Origin: Cloacimonetes bacterium UBA6081 | Lineage (GTDB): Bacteria > Cloacimonadota > Cloacimonadia > Cloacimonadales > Cloacimonadaceae | Length of the DNA stretch: 21,803 nt | Reading direction: 5' to 3' | Assembly (NCBI GenBank): GCA_002428685.1 | Contig: DIXL01000111.1 | Coordinates: forward strand, 37,215-59,017 | Shown: positions 6,881-13,879 of the stretch, piece by piece | How positions within the stretch are numbered: position 1 is the first letter of the stretch | Layout: each line of letters starts with the position of its first letter | Notes under the pieces: generated by a model | Database searches by the model: none | Told to the model about the DNA's origin: nothing | What the model saw: the letters and a program-made list of their open reading frames with translations, nothing else | Position numbers and translations under genes: made by a program

Positions 6881-7063
6881 ATGTCATCCTTAAATTGGGA
6901 TGCTCGTAAAGAGTATCACTGTGGCTTGGGTTATCTCAAAGCCACCCAACTAGACACAAAATTCAGCAGTTTGAAATCCTGTCTGGGCAGCGGAGCTCTA
7001 AGCTCGTTTTGCTGTGTTTTTCAAGTGAAAACTGCTCTAACAAGTGGAGGTACCAGTGAGTAA
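6881..7063 (+). CDS. Possible 60-codon leader ORF before rpsJ
   Basis: ATG 6881 has an excellent SD (AGGAGG at 6871-6876, 4-nt spacer). The frame stays open for 60 codons (starts MSSLNWDARKEYHC, ends ALTSGGTSE) and stops at TAA 7061-7063, overlapping the rpsJ GTG start by 8 nt, which would allow translational coupling. The peptide matches no family I recognise. Its Ser/Leu/Cys-rich composition does not look like a ribosomal protein, and the same bases form several hairpins. It may be a regulatory upstream ORF, or a chance ORF within a structured leader. Confidence 0.3.
   Translation: MSSLNWDARKEYHCGLGYLKATQLDTKFSSLKSCLGSGALSSFCCVFQVKTALTSGGTSE
6897..7055 (+). promoter_or_regulatory. Structured 5' leader of the S10 operon
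   Basis: Consecutive hairpins precede rpsJ. H1 is GATGCTC-gtaaa-GAGTATC (6899-6917, one G-U). H2 is GTGGCTT...AAGCCAC (6921-6927/6939-6945, extendable through GGG/CTC with a bulge). H3 is an outer stem AGCAGTTT/AAACTGCT (6965-6972/7029-7036) enclosing GAGCT-cta-AGCTC (6993-7005) and CAGC/GCTG (6988-6991/7011-7014). The rpsJ SD GGAGGT (7046-7051) lies just after H3. S10-operon leaders are autoregulated by L4 in Escherichia coli; a comparable role here is inference. Confidence 0.5.
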
Positions 7064-7382
7064 ACACGACAATCGTATCCGGATCAAGTTGAAAGCTTAC
7101 GACCATCGTCTCTTGGATCAATCTGTAGCGGAGATCGTGAAATCTACTCGCAATACAGGTGCCAAAGTAATTGGTCCGATACCCTTGCCAACGGACCGTT
7201 CGGTTTACACGATTTTGCGTAGCCCTCATGCCGACAAAAAGAGTCAGGATCAATTTCAGATGCTGGTTCACAAGCGCCTCATCGATATCGTGAATCCCAC
7301 TCAGCAGACAACTAATGCCCTTAAAAAGCTTAGTTTGCCGGCGGGAGTTCATGTAGAAATTAAGGCAAATTCGAGGAGCTAA
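7056..7382 (+). CDS. rpsJ: 30S ribosomal protein S10
   Basis: 108 residues, close to the usual ~103. The start MSKHDNRIRIKLKAYDHRLL and the later GPIPLPTDRSVYTILRSPH with KKSQDQF are hallmarks of S10, which sits in the 30S head and also acts as NusE in antitermination. I choose GTG 7056 because GGAGGT (7046-7051) lies 4 nt before it; an in-frame GTG at 7044 would overlap that SD and add four residues unlike other S10 proteins. This is the first gene of the supercluster; no tuf or fusA lies between it and the upstream repeats. Confidence 0.96.
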   Translation: MSKHDNRIRIKLKAYDHRLLDQSVAEIVKSTRNTGAKVIGPIPLPTDRSVYTILRSPHADKKSQDQFQMLVHKRLIDIVNPTQQTTNALKKLSLPAGVHVEIKANSRS

Positions 7383-7384
7383 GC

Positions 7385-8017
7385 ATGATCGGATTAATCG
7401 GAAAGAAAATTGGCATGACGCAGATTTTTGACAGCAGCGGAAAGGTTATTCCCGTTACGGTGATAAAAGCCGGTCCCTGCAAAGTAATCTGCAAGCGCAC
7501 TGAGGCCGAAAATGGTTATGTAGCATTACAATTGGGTTATGAAGAAATACCCGAACGTAAGGTTACCAAACCCATGCAAGGCCACTTTAAGAAGTATAAC
7601 AGCGGTTTATATCGCTATATTCGCGAATTCCGTCCTTTCTATGGTCAGAAAATTGATGACATCAATATTGGTTCAGAGCTGAAAGCAGACTTTTTTGGCG
7701 AAGATGAATCTGTCAGCGTTTCCGCCATTTGCAAAGGCCGTGGTTTTACCGGTGTGATGAAACGTCATGGTTTTGCCGGCTTCATCTCTTCCCATGGTAG
7801 CCATGAAAGCTTTCGCGGTCCTGGTTCCATAGGCCAATGTGCTCAGCCTTCCCGCGTTTTTAAAGGCGTAAAAATGGCTGGTCAACATGGAAACACCAGA
7901 GTTACTGTTCGGCACCTCACTGTGGTGAAAGTGGATTCTGAAAACGGCCTTATTATGATAAAAGGTGCAGTTCCGGGACATCGCAACACTTTGGTTACGA
8001 TTCATAAGGAACAATAG
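7385..8017 (+). CDS. rplC: 50S ribosomal protein L3
   Basis: 210 residues, normal for L3, an early-assembly protein whose extended loop reaches the peptidyl-transferase region. The start MIGLIGKKIGMTQIF is diagnostic. The conserved central stretch runs KGRGFTGVMKRHGF, then SHGSHESFRGPGSIGQ, then RVFKGVKMAGQHG, covering the internal loop that carries the methylated Gln in many species. The C-terminus VPGHRNTLVTIHKEQ is standard. It starts 2 nt after the rpsJ stop, with its SD GAGGAG (7373-7378) inside the end of rpsJ, so translation of the two is probably coupled. Confidence 0.98.
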   Translation: MIGLIGKKIGMTQIFDSSGKVIPVTVIKAGPCKVICKRTEAENGYVALQLGYEEIPERKVTKPMQGHFKKYNSGLYRYIREFRPFYGQKIDDINIGSELKADFFGEDESVSVSAICKGRGFTGVMKRHGFAGFISSHGSHESFRGPGSIGQCAQPSRVFKGVKMAGQHGNTRVTVRHLTVVKVDSENGLIMIKGAVPGHRNTLVTIHKEQ

Positions 8018-8027
8018 GTGGTAAACT

Positions 8028-8663
8028 ATGGTAACAGCAAAAAAATATAATACCAATGGCGATCTGCTGGGTGAAGTTAATCTTCCTGCCGCAGTGTTCG
8101 ACATTGATGTAAATTCCCCCAAAGTGCTGCTGCATGAAGTGATTACAATGTATATGGGCAATCAGCGCCAAGGAACAGTGCAAAAGAAAAACCGTTCCAT
8201 GACAGCCGGTAGCACCCGTAAGCTCTTTAAGCAAAAAGGCACTGGTAATGCTCGCGTAGGCACACGCCGCAGCCCGATCAGGGTTCACGGTGGTAAAGCC
8301 TTTGCCATTTATCCAAAGGATTGGTATCGCAGCATTCCTCACACCAAGAAACGCCAGGCTTTGAAGGTTGCCCTAACTGATCGCGCCCGTGAAGGCAGAA
8401 TCATGATTGTGGAAGGTCTCAGTTTTGACAAACCCAGCACCAAGCTTGCCTTGGAACTGCTGAGCAAAATTGCTCCCGAGCGGGGTCGTAAACTTGTGGT
8501 AACCGATGGACACCACCTTCCCACGGTGAAAAGCTTTACCAATCTTCCGGATGTAATGACAGACCGTGCAGACAGCCTGTTTGCCTATGAAGTGCTGAAA
8601 AGCAGCTACATAGTGATGTCCGGTGATGCCCTGAAAAAAGTGGAGGAGGTATTCAGCTCATGA
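8028..8663 (+). CDS. rplD: 50S ribosomal protein L4
   Basis: 211 residues. L4 binds 23S rRNA domain I and lines the exit tunnel with an extended loop. The loop is recognisable as RKLFKQKGTGNARVGTRRS followed by GGKAFAIYPKDW. In Escherichia coli L4 also represses the S10 operon through its leader RNA; whether it does so here is unknown, but a structured leader is present at 6897-7055. SD AGGTGG (8016-8021) overlaps the rplC stop and lies 6 nt from the ATG. The gene end overlaps rplW by 4 nt (ATGA). Confidence 0.97.
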   Translation: MVTAKKYNTNGDLLGEVNLPAAVFDIDVNSPKVLLHEVITMYMGNQRQGTVQKKNRSMTAGSTRKLFKQKGTGNARVGTRRSPIRVHGGKAFAIYPKDWYRSIPHTKKRQALKVALTDRAREGRIMIVEGLSFDKPSTKLALELLSKIAPERGRKLVVTDGHHLPTVKSFTNLPDVMTDRADSLFAYEVLKSSYIVMSGDALKKVEEVFSS

Positions 8664-8947
8664 TACACCCACGTAATATAGTAATCAGCCCGATAATCAC
8701 GGAAAAAAGCAGCGGACAGGTTCAGACCCAGAACGCCTATAGCTTTAAAGTGAGTATCAATGCCAATAAAATTGAGATCAAAAATGCCATCGAACGCATC
8801 TTTGCCGTAAAAGTTCTGGACGTAAACACCATTCGCATGATGGGCAAGCCAAAACGTCTGGGCAAATACAGCGGCAAGCGCCCCGATTGGAAGAAAGCAA
8901 TAGTTACACTTCGTGCCGGCGACAAGATTGCCGATTTCGAAGTATAA
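8660..8947 (+). CDS. rplW: 50S ribosomal protein L23
   Basis: 95 residues, typical of L23, which lies at the exit of the peptide tunnel and docks trigger factor and SRP. Recognisable blocks: PRNIVISPIITEKSS at the start, YSFKVSINANKIEIKNAIE, VLDVNTIRMMGKPKR and the basic loop that follows. The strong SD GGAGGAGGT (8642-8650) is within the end of rplD. The start codon overlaps the rplD stop as ATGA, a common arrangement for translational coupling. Confidence 0.97.
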   Translation: MIHPRNIVISPIITEKSSGQVQTQNAYSFKVSINANKIEIKNAIERIFAVKVLDVNTIRMMGKPKRLGKYSGKRPDWKKAIVTLRAGDKIADFEV

Positions 8948-8957
8948 GAGGTGAAGA

Positions 8958-9788
8958 ATGGGAATTAAGAAATACAAACCAACCACTCCTACCCTCCGCT
9001 TCCGCACGGGATACACTTTTGACGAGATTACAACCGATACTCCGGAAAAATCTCTGCTCAAGCCGGTGCGTAAAAGTGGCGGACGTAACAACCGCGGTAG
9101 AATTACCTGCCGTCATCGTGGTGGTGGCCATCGCCGTCATTACCGCATAATAGATTTCAAACGCGACAAAGCTGGAATCCCTGCCAAAGTCGCCTCGATT
9201 GAATATGATCCCAATCGCACCGCCCGGATAGCCTTGCTTCATTACGTTGATGGAGAAAAGCGCTATATCATCGCTCCCGATGGCCTGAAAGTAGGCACAA
9301 AGATTATGAGCGGTCCGGATGCTGAAATTGCGGTTGGAAACGCCATCCCCTTGGAAAAGATTCCTTTGGGCAGTGTGGTTCACAACATCGAACTTAAGAA
9401 AGGTAAGGGCGGACAGATTGCCCGCAGTGCCGGAACTTATGGACAGGTTGTAGCCAAAGATGGTGATTATGTTCATGTAAAGATGCCCTCAAACGACGTG
9501 CATTTGATCCGTAAAGAATGCCTCGCAACGATGGGAAGTGTTAGCAATCCGGATCACAGTTTGATTCAGATTGGTAAAGCGGGACGCAACCGCTGGAAAG
9601 GAATTCGTCCCACAGTTCGTGGCGTAGCCATGAATCCCGTGGATCACCCGATGGGTGGTGGAGAAGGTAAAACCTCTGGTGGTGGACATCCAGTGTCGCC
9701 TTGGGGCAAACCTGCCAAAGGCGGAAAAACCCGCAAAACCCGCAAGTATAGCGATAAGTATATCGTGAAAGCTGTGAAAAAGAGATAG
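8958..9788 (+). CDS. rplB: 50S ribosomal protein L2
   Basis: 276 residues, the usual length. L2 is one of the most conserved 50S proteins and is needed for subunit joining and peptidyl transfer. Visible landmarks: the N-terminal MGIKKYKPTTPTLRF, GGRNNRGRITCRHRGGGHRR around residues 40-60, RSAGTYGQVVAKDG in the middle, and RGVAMNPVDHPMGGGEGK near residue 225, containing the His implicated in peptidyl transferase function. The C-terminal tail ends GGKTRKTRKYSDKYIVKAVK. SD GAGGTG (8948-8953) follows the rplW stop directly. Confidence 0.99.
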   Translation: MGIKKYKPTTPTLRFRTGYTFDEITTDTPEKSLLKPVRKSGGRNNRGRITCRHRGGGHRRHYRIIDFKRDKAGIPAKVASIEYDPNRTARIALLHYVDGEKRYIIAPDGLKVGTKIMSGPDAEIAVGNAIPLEKIPLGSVVHNIELKKGKGGQIARSAGTYGQVVAKDGDYVHVKMPSNDVHLIRKECLATMGSVSNPDHSLIQIGKAGRNRWKGIRPTVRGVAMNPVDHPMGGGEGKTSGGGHPVSPWGKPAKGGKTRKTRKYSDKYIVKAVKKR

Positions 9789-9805
9789 TGTGAGGATATA
9801 GAAAA

Positions 9806-10081
9806 ATGTCACGTTCAATTAAAAAAGGCCCCTTTATTGACGCTCACCTCTTAAAGAAAGTGGAAGTGCTGGACACTGATGGCAAGAAAAGTGTAATCAA
9901 AACCTGGTCACGCCGTTCAGTAATTACTCCCACCTTTATTGGCCACACATTTTCCGTGCATAACGGGCACAAGTTCGTTCCCGTGTATGTAACCGAAAAC
10001 ATGGTAGGCCACAAGCTTGGTGAGTTTTCACCTACCCGCACCTACCGCGGCCACAAAGAAAAGAAGAAAAAGGGTAAATAG
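9806..10081 (+). CDS. rpsS: 30S ribosomal protein S19
   Basis: 91 residues, normal for S19, which sits on the 30S head with S13 near the A-site tRNA. Diagnostic blocks are MSRSIKKGPFIDAHLLKKVE at the N-terminus, KTWSRRSVITPTFIGHTF in the middle, and VTENMVGHKLGEFSPTRTY before a Lys-rich tail (KKKKGK). SD GAGGAT (9792-9797) lies 8 nt before the ATG. It follows rplB by 17 nt and is in the standard rplB-rpsS-rplV order. Confidence 0.98.
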   Translation: MSRSIKKGPFIDAHLLKKVEVLDTDGKKSVIKTWSRRSVITPTFIGHTFSVHNGHKFVPVYVTENMVGHKLGEFSPTRTYRGHKEKKKKGK

Positions 10082-10090
10082 GAAAGACTG

Positions 10091-10429
10091 ATGGAAGCAA
10101 CTGCAAAACTTCGTTTTACCCGTGGTTCCGCCCGTAAAGCACGTTTGGTGCTGGATACCATTCGCTACAAGAAAGTAACAGAAGCACAGCATCTGCTAAA
10201 GTTTTCACGCCGCAGAGCTGCTGCTCATATTGGAAAATTACTGGCCTCCGCCATTGCCAACGCCCAGGTTAAGGACCCCAAAGTTGATCTCAACATGATG
10301 TTCGTAACCACGGCCACGGCAGATGAAGGCCCTCAAATGAAACGTTTTATGCCCAGAGCTCAGGGTAGAGCCTTTATGATAAGAAAACAAACTTGTCATA
10401 TCTCCCTGGAGATTCAAACCATAGAATAG
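10091..10429 (+). CDS. rplV: 50S ribosomal protein L22
   Basis: 112 residues. L22 spans the 50S from surface to exit tunnel by a long beta-hairpin. The N-terminus carries RGSARKARLVLDTIR, and the middle has LLASAIANAQ. The hairpin and C-terminus are recognisable as KRFMPRAQGRAFMIRKQTCHISLEI; this loop is where macrolide-resistance changes arise in other bacteria. The ribosome-binding site is weak (AGGAAAG after the rpsS stop), suggesting dependence on upstream translation. Its stop overlaps the rpsC SD. Confidence 0.97.
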   Translation: MEATAKLRFTRGSARKARLVLDTIRYKKVTEAQHLLKFSRRRAAAHIGKLLASAIANAQVKDPKVDLNMMFVTTATADEGPQMKRFMPRAQGRAFMIRKQTCHISLEIQTIE

Positions 10430-10439
10430 GAGGAAAACC

Positions 10440-11087
10440 TTGGGACAAAAAATACACCCCGTCCTTTACCGTCTCGGTGTTAATAAAGACACCGAATCCA
10501 TTTGGTTTGCTCAAGGAACATCTTATGTGGATTCTCTCCAGGAAGATATAAAAGTCCGGAGTTACATCCACAAGCGCCTTAGCGCTAAGATGGTTTCTAA
10601 AGTAAAGATTTCACGTAAAACCAGCTCTATCACGATAGACATTCACACTGCCCGTCCCGGATTGGTGATTGGTAAAAAAGGTGAGGATATCGATAAGCTG
10701 CGTAACGAGCTGAACGTTCTGATCAACAAAAACCGCAAGAGCCCGATTGCAGTGTCGATCAACATAGAGCAGATCGATAAGATGTGGTTGGATGCACGTC
10801 TGGTAGGCCTGGAAATTGGCCGTCAACTGGAAGAGCGTGTATCTTTCCGTCGTGCCATGAAGATGGCAATTCGCAACGTGATGAAAGAAGGCGCTCAGGG
10901 CGTCAAAGTTCAGGTTTCCGGCCGTTTAGGCGGAGCGGAAATAGCACGTTCGGAACGCTATAAACAAGGCAGAACCCCGCTGCATACCCTGCGCGCTGAT
11001 ATTGATTATTCCAATGTGGTTGCAAATACTACATACGGTGTAATCGGCATCAAGGTGTGGGTGTATAAGGGCGATATCTTAGGCTAA
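10440..11087 (+). CDS. rpsC: 30S ribosomal protein S3 (TTG start)
   Basis: 215 residues; S3 forms part of the mRNA entry site of the 30S subunit. The start is MGQKIHPVLYRLGVNKD, as in other S3 proteins. The KH domain has its GxxG loop at VIGKKGEDI (around residue 79). The C-terminal domain contains VKVQVSGRLGGAEIARSE followed by GRTPLHTLRADIDY. The start codon is TTG at 10440, preceded by AGGAGG (10428-10433) with 6-nt spacing, and it aligns exactly with the family N-terminus, so I am confident in it. It is slightly shorter than the 233 residues of Escherichia coli S3, lacking the extra C-terminal tail. Confidence 0.97.
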   Translation: MGQKIHPVLYRLGVNKDTESIWFAQGTSYVDSLQEDIKVRSYIHKRLSAKMVSKVKISRKTSSITIDIHTARPGLVIGKKGEDIDKLRNELNVLINKNRKSPIAVSINIEQIDKMWLDARLVGLEIGRQLEERVSFRRAMKMAIRNVMKEGAQGVKVQVSGRLGGAEIARSERYKQGRTPLHTLRADIDYSNVVANTTYGVIGIKVWVYKGDILG

Positions 11088-11099
11088 AGGAGAGAAGGA

Positions 11100-11519
11100 A
11101 TGTTAGCCCCTAAAAAAGTTAGACATCGGAAGATGATGAAGGGCAAAAGAAGCGGCCTTTCCTGGACAGGATGCAACGTTGACTTCGGTGATTATGGTTT
11201 AATCGCCCTGGAAGATGCCTTTTTATCCAGCCGTCAGATTGAAGCCGCCCGTATTGCCATAACCCGTCACATGAAACGTTTGGGAAAAGTCTGGATTCGG
11301 ATATTCCCGGATAAGCCCATCACGCAAAAACCGGCTGAAACCCGTATGGGAAAAGGTAAAGGTGCTCCGGAATATTGGGTGGCAGTGGTTCGTCCCGGCC
11401 GAGTCCTCTTCGAATTGGAAGGTGTGGACATCAAGATAGCCAAGGAAGCCATGCGTTTGGCCGCCCATAAACTACCGATCAAGACCCGCGTAATTGCTCG
11501 TGAAGGAGTGGAACTATGA
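11100..11519 (+). CDS. rplP: 50S ribosomal protein L16
   Basis: 139 residues, standard for L16, which contacts the A-site and elongating tRNA. Landmarks: MLAPKKVRHRKMMKGKRSG, FGDYGLIALEDAFLSSRQIEA, IRIFPDKPITQKPAETRMGK and GKGAPEYWVAVVRPGRVLFE, with the C-terminus KLPIKTRVIAREGVEL. Two purine-rich SDs (AAGGAG and GAAGGA) precede the ATG. It overlaps rpmC by 4 nt (ATGA), so L16 and L29 synthesis should be coupled. Confidence 0.99.
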   Translation: MLAPKKVRHRKMMKGKRSGLSWTGCNVDFGDYGLIALEDAFLSSRQIEAARIAITRHMKRLGKVWIRIFPDKPITQKPAETRMGKGKGAPEYWVAVVRPGRVLFELEGVDIKIAKEAMRLAAHKLPIKTRVIAREGVEL

Positions 11520-11710
11520 AGACCGAAGAAATCCGTGAACTGAGCATCCCCGAGCTACAGGCAAAGATGGAAGAACTGCGTATTGAACTATTCAATCTGC
11601 GCTTCCAAAAAGCCAAGAATCTGCTCGATCGCCCTGATCGCATTCGCATCGTCCGGCGCGACATTGCCCGGATTATTACCATTATCAAAGAAATAGAGCA
11701 TAAGGCTTGA
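11516..11710 (+). CDS. rpmC: 50S ribosomal protein L29
   Basis: 64 residues forming the two-helix hairpin typical of L29, located at the tunnel exit next to L23. The sequence MKTEEIRELSIPELQAKMEE, then ELFNLRFQKA and IRIVRRDIARIITII, matches the family pattern (an N-terminal Leu/Glu-rich helix, FNLRFQ, a second Arg-rich helix). The start overlaps the rplP stop. The stop is followed at once by the rpsQ SD. Confidence 0.97.
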   Translation: MKTEEIRELSIPELQAKMEELRIELFNLRFQKAKNLLDRPDRIRIVRRDIARIITIIKEIEHKA

Positions 11711-11718
11711 GGTGAAAA

Positions 11719-11973
11719 GTGGCTATCACACATAAAATGATCAAAGAAGGAATTGTCGTTAGCGATAAAAGCGAAAAAACCATCGTGGTTCGCGTTCAGC
11801 GTCAATTTATCCATCCGCTATACAAAAAGACAGTTCGTCGTCATAAGAAATTTATGGCTCACGACGAACTTAATGACGCCCATGAAGGCGATGTGGTTCA
11901 GATTGTAGAATCACGTCCCATGAGCGCGCGTAAACGTTGGGCTCTGCATAAAATTGTAGAACGAAGCAAATAA
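11719..11973 (+). CDS. rpsQ: 30S ribosomal protein S17 (GTG start)
   Basis: 84 residues, an OB-fold protein that binds 16S rRNA early in assembly. Diagnostic stretches are KEGIVVSDKSEKTIVVRVQR and HPLYKKTVRRHKKFMAHDE, followed by GDVVQIVESRPMSARKRWAL. The start is GTG at 11719 with GAGGTG (11709-11714) 4 nt upstream; the first in-frame ATG would remove conserved N-terminal residues. It lies in the standard rpmC-rpsQ-rplN order with an 8-nt gap. Confidence 0.97.
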   Translation: MAITHKMIKEGIVVSDKSEKTIVVRVQRQFIHPLYKKTVRRHKKFMAHDELNDAHEGDVVQIVESRPMSARKRWALHKIVERSK

Positions 11974-11985
11974 GGGAGCCAAGGA

Positions 11986-12354
11986 ATGATTCAAGTTCAA
12001 ACCATGCTGAATATCGCCGATAACTCCGGCGCAAAAAAGGCAATGTGCATCAAGGTTCTTGGTGGTTCAAAGCGTAAATATGCGTCAATCGGAGACATCA
12101 TTGTCGTAGCGATAAAATCCGCCACTCCGGGCGGTAAAGTCAAAAAAGGAACCGTCGAGAAAGCCGTGATCGTGCGCACTCATAAAGAAGTTCGTCGTCC
12201 GGATGGCTCCTATATCCGTTTTGCCGATAATGCAGCCGTTATCATCGACGAGAAACTGGAACCCAAGGGAACCCGTATCTTCGGCCCTGTTGCCCGTGAA
12301 CTTCGCGAGCACCATTATATGAAGATAGTGTCCCTGGCTCCGGAAGTATTGTAG
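11986..12354 (+). CDS. rplN: 50S ribosomal protein L14
   Basis: 122 residues, exactly the usual length. L14 is at the subunit interface near the GTPase centre and is the docking site of the silencing factor RsfS. Landmarks: MIQVQTMLNIADNSGAKKAM, GDIIVVAIKSATPGGKVKKG, VIVRTHKEVRRPDGSYIRF, DNAAVIIDEKLEPKGTRIFG and the C-terminal KIVSLAPEVL. GGGAG (11974-11978) and AAGG lie before the ATG. The gene is textbook in every region. Confidence 0.99.
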   Translation: MIQVQTMLNIADNSGAKKAMCIKVLGGSKRKYASIGDIIVVAIKSATPGGKVKKGTVEKAVIVRTHKEVRRPDGSYIRFADNAAVIIDEKLEPKGTRIFGPVARELREHHYMKIVSLAPEVL

Positions 12355-12364
12355 GAGGCCAAAA

Positions 12365-12685
12365 ATGGCAGCAAATAAAATAAACTTAAAAAAAGGTGAC
12401 TTCGTAATAGTGATAGCCGGTGAAGACAAAGGCAAGAAAGGACACATCTTGAAAGCCTTTCCTAAAAGCGGCCGCGTCATTATTGAGAAAGTTCACATGA
12501 TTAAAAAGCATGCCAAGCCCACTCAGCGTAATCCGCAGGGCGGCATCATCACCATGGAAGCTCCCGTTCAAGCCTCGAATGTGATGCTCTTTAATGAAAA
12601 GCTGAATGCCGTGTCCAAACCGGTTATTCAGATTCGTGAAGGCATCCGCGTCCGCGTGTGCAAGAAAAGTGGCGACGAGCTGTAG
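12365..12685 (+). CDS. rplX: 50S ribosomal protein L24
   Basis: 106 residues. L24 initiates 50S assembly by binding the 5' region of 23S rRNA. The N-terminal KOW motif is seen as KKGDFVIVIAGEDKGKKGHI. It is followed by VIIEKVHMIKKHAKPTQRNP and GGIITMEAPVQASNVMLF, a strong family signature. SD AGGAGG (12353-12358) overlaps the rplN stop and is 6 nt from the ATG. The length fits the family. Confidence 0.98.
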   Translation: MAANKINLKKGDFVIVIAGEDKGKKGHILKAFPKSGRVIIEKVHMIKKHAKPTQRNPQGGIITMEAPVQASNVMLFNEKLNAVSKPVIQIREGIRVRVCKKSGDEL

Positions 12686-12698
12686 AGGAGATGAATAA

Positions 12699-13244
12699 AT
12701 GAACCGTTTGAAAGAACAGTATAAAACCCAGGTAGCAGAAACGCTTACCAAACGTTTCGGCTATAAGAATCTGCACCAGGTGCCAAAACTGGAAAAGATA
12801 GTGCTAAGTATGGGCGTTGGTCATGCCACGCAAAACAAAGCACTATTGGATAACGCAGTGAAAGATATGGAACAGATTTCCGGGCGCAAGGTGCTGGTAA
12901 CCAAAGCTCGTAAATCCATCTCCAATTTCAAGCTGCGCCAGGGCATGCCCATCGGTTGCAAGGTTACCCTGCGGGATGAGGTGATGTATGAATTTTACGA
13001 TCGCCTGATCTCGATAGTTATTCCCCGGATTCGGGATTTTCGTGGTATTCCGGCTAATTCTTTTGACGGCAGAGGGAACTTTTCCTTTGGCTTAAAAGAA
13101 CAAACAGTGTTTCCCGAAATTGAATACGATAAAATCGATGCCATTCGTGGATTGAACATCACCATTGTTACCACAGCCAGAACGGATGAAGAAAGCCGTG
13201 AATTGCTGCGTGAACTGGGTATGCCTTTCCAGAAAAACCAATAA
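12699..13244 (+). CDS. rplE: 50S ribosomal protein L5
   Basis: 181 residues, normal for L5, which carries 5S rRNA and contacts S13 and P-site tRNA. Landmarks: VPKLEKIVLSMGVGHATQNK, then GRKVLVTKARKSISNFKLRQ with GMPIGCKVTLRDEVMYEF, and IRDFRGIPANSFDGRGNFSF with EQTVFPEIEYDKID. The C-terminus NITIVTTARTDEESRELL is typical. SD GAGGAG (12685-12690) starts at the last base of rplX and is 8 nt from the ATG. Confidence 0.99.
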   Translation: MNRLKEQYKTQVAETLTKRFGYKNLHQVPKLEKIVLSMGVGHATQNKALLDNAVKDMEQISGRKVLVTKARKSISNFKLRQGMPIGCKVTLRDEVMYEFYDRLISIVIPRIRDFRGIPANSFDGRGNFSFGLKEQTVFPEIEYDKIDAIRGLNITIVTTARTDEESRELLRELGMPFQKNQ

Positions 13245-13254
13245 GGAGAGTTAT

Positions 13255-13440
13255 ATGGCAAAGAAATCACTCATCATCAAGCAACAACGAACCCCTAAGT
13301 TCAAAGTAAGAAAATACAACCGCTGTATGATTTGCGGACGTCCACGCGCCTACATGCGCGATTTCGGCATGTGCCGTCTTTGTTTCCGTAAATATGCTTC
13401 ACTGGGACACATTCCCGGCATCACCACCAGCAGCTGGTAA
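13255..13440 (+). CDS. rpsN: 30S ribosomal protein S14, zinc-binding short form
   Basis: 61 residues, the short zinc-type S14. Cys24-x2-Cys27 and Cys40-x2-Cys43 (in NRCMICGRPRAYMRDFGMCR, continuing LCFRKYASLGHIPG) form the zinc ribbon, all four ligands intact. It sits in the 30S head between S10 and S3. The start at ATG 13255 is set by AAGGAG (13244-13249), 5 nt away; the frame is open further upstream, but the extra residues would overlap rplE and have no counterpart in S14. The C-terminus PGITTSSW is typical. Confidence 0.97.
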   Translation: MAKKSLIIKQQRTPKFKVRKYNRCMICGRPRAYMRDFGMCRLCFRKYASLGHIPGITTSSW

Positions 13441-13456
13441 TAAATGGAGGAATATA

Positions 13457-13870
13457 ATGAGCGTTAGTGATCCGATAGCTGATGCATTAACCAAGATCCG
13501 TAATGCATATCGTGCCGGACATCCGCAGGTGACAGTTAACCATAATAAGCTCGTAGAAGCTTTGGTTAACCTCCTTGCCGAAGAGAACTTTGTGAATAGC
13601 GTCCAAGTTCTTGACAGAGATCCGGAGCAGAAAATTAATTATAAGCGTATAATGGTAATCCTTAGATACACCAACGCCGGGGACCCGGTGATGCAAGGAT
13701 TAGTGAGAATTTCAAAACCCGGTCGGCGTGTTTATGTAAAAGCCGGCAATTTGCCCAGCGTTTACAATAATACCGGCTGCGCTATTATCTCCACCAGCAA
13801 TGGTGTGATGGTAGATCGCGATGCCCGTAATAAACGCGTTGGTGGCGAATATATCTGTAAAGTTTGGTAG
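13457..13870 (+). CDS. rpsH: 30S ribosomal protein S8
   Basis: 137 residues. S8 binds the central domain of 16S rRNA and in Escherichia coli represses the spc operon. The family start is MSVSDPIADALTKIRNAYRA; the C-terminal half contains GLVRISKPGRRVYV, ISTSNGVMVDRDARNK and GGEYICKVW. I choose ATG 13457 because TGGAGG (13445-13450) lies 6 nt before it and the family begins here, although the frame is open upstream across the rpsN stop. Gap to rpsN is 16 nt. Confidence 0.97.
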   Translation: MSVSDPIADALTKIRNAYRAGHPQVTVNHNKLVEALVNLLAEENFVNSVQVLDRDPEQKINYKRIMVILRYTNAGDPVMQGLVRISKPGRRVYVKAGNLPSVYNNTGCAIISTSNGVMVDRDARNKRVGGEYICKVW

Positions 13871-13879
13871 GGGGATACT

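Noticed and set aside
6897..7040. Leader hairpins as a tRNA gene or T-box
   Set aside because: No cloverleaf with T-psi-C (GTTCRA) and CCA end, no T-box TGGN sequence and no terminator/antiterminator pair with a T-run.
7044..7055. Upstream GTG start for rpsJ
   Set aside because: This start overlaps the GGAGGT SD that serves GTG 7056 and adds residues not seen in S10 proteins.
13165..13254. N-terminal extension of rpsN into rplE
   Set aside because: The frame is open by chance; the SD and family N-terminus both fix the start at 13255. The same reasoning removes an extension of rpsH upstream of 13457.
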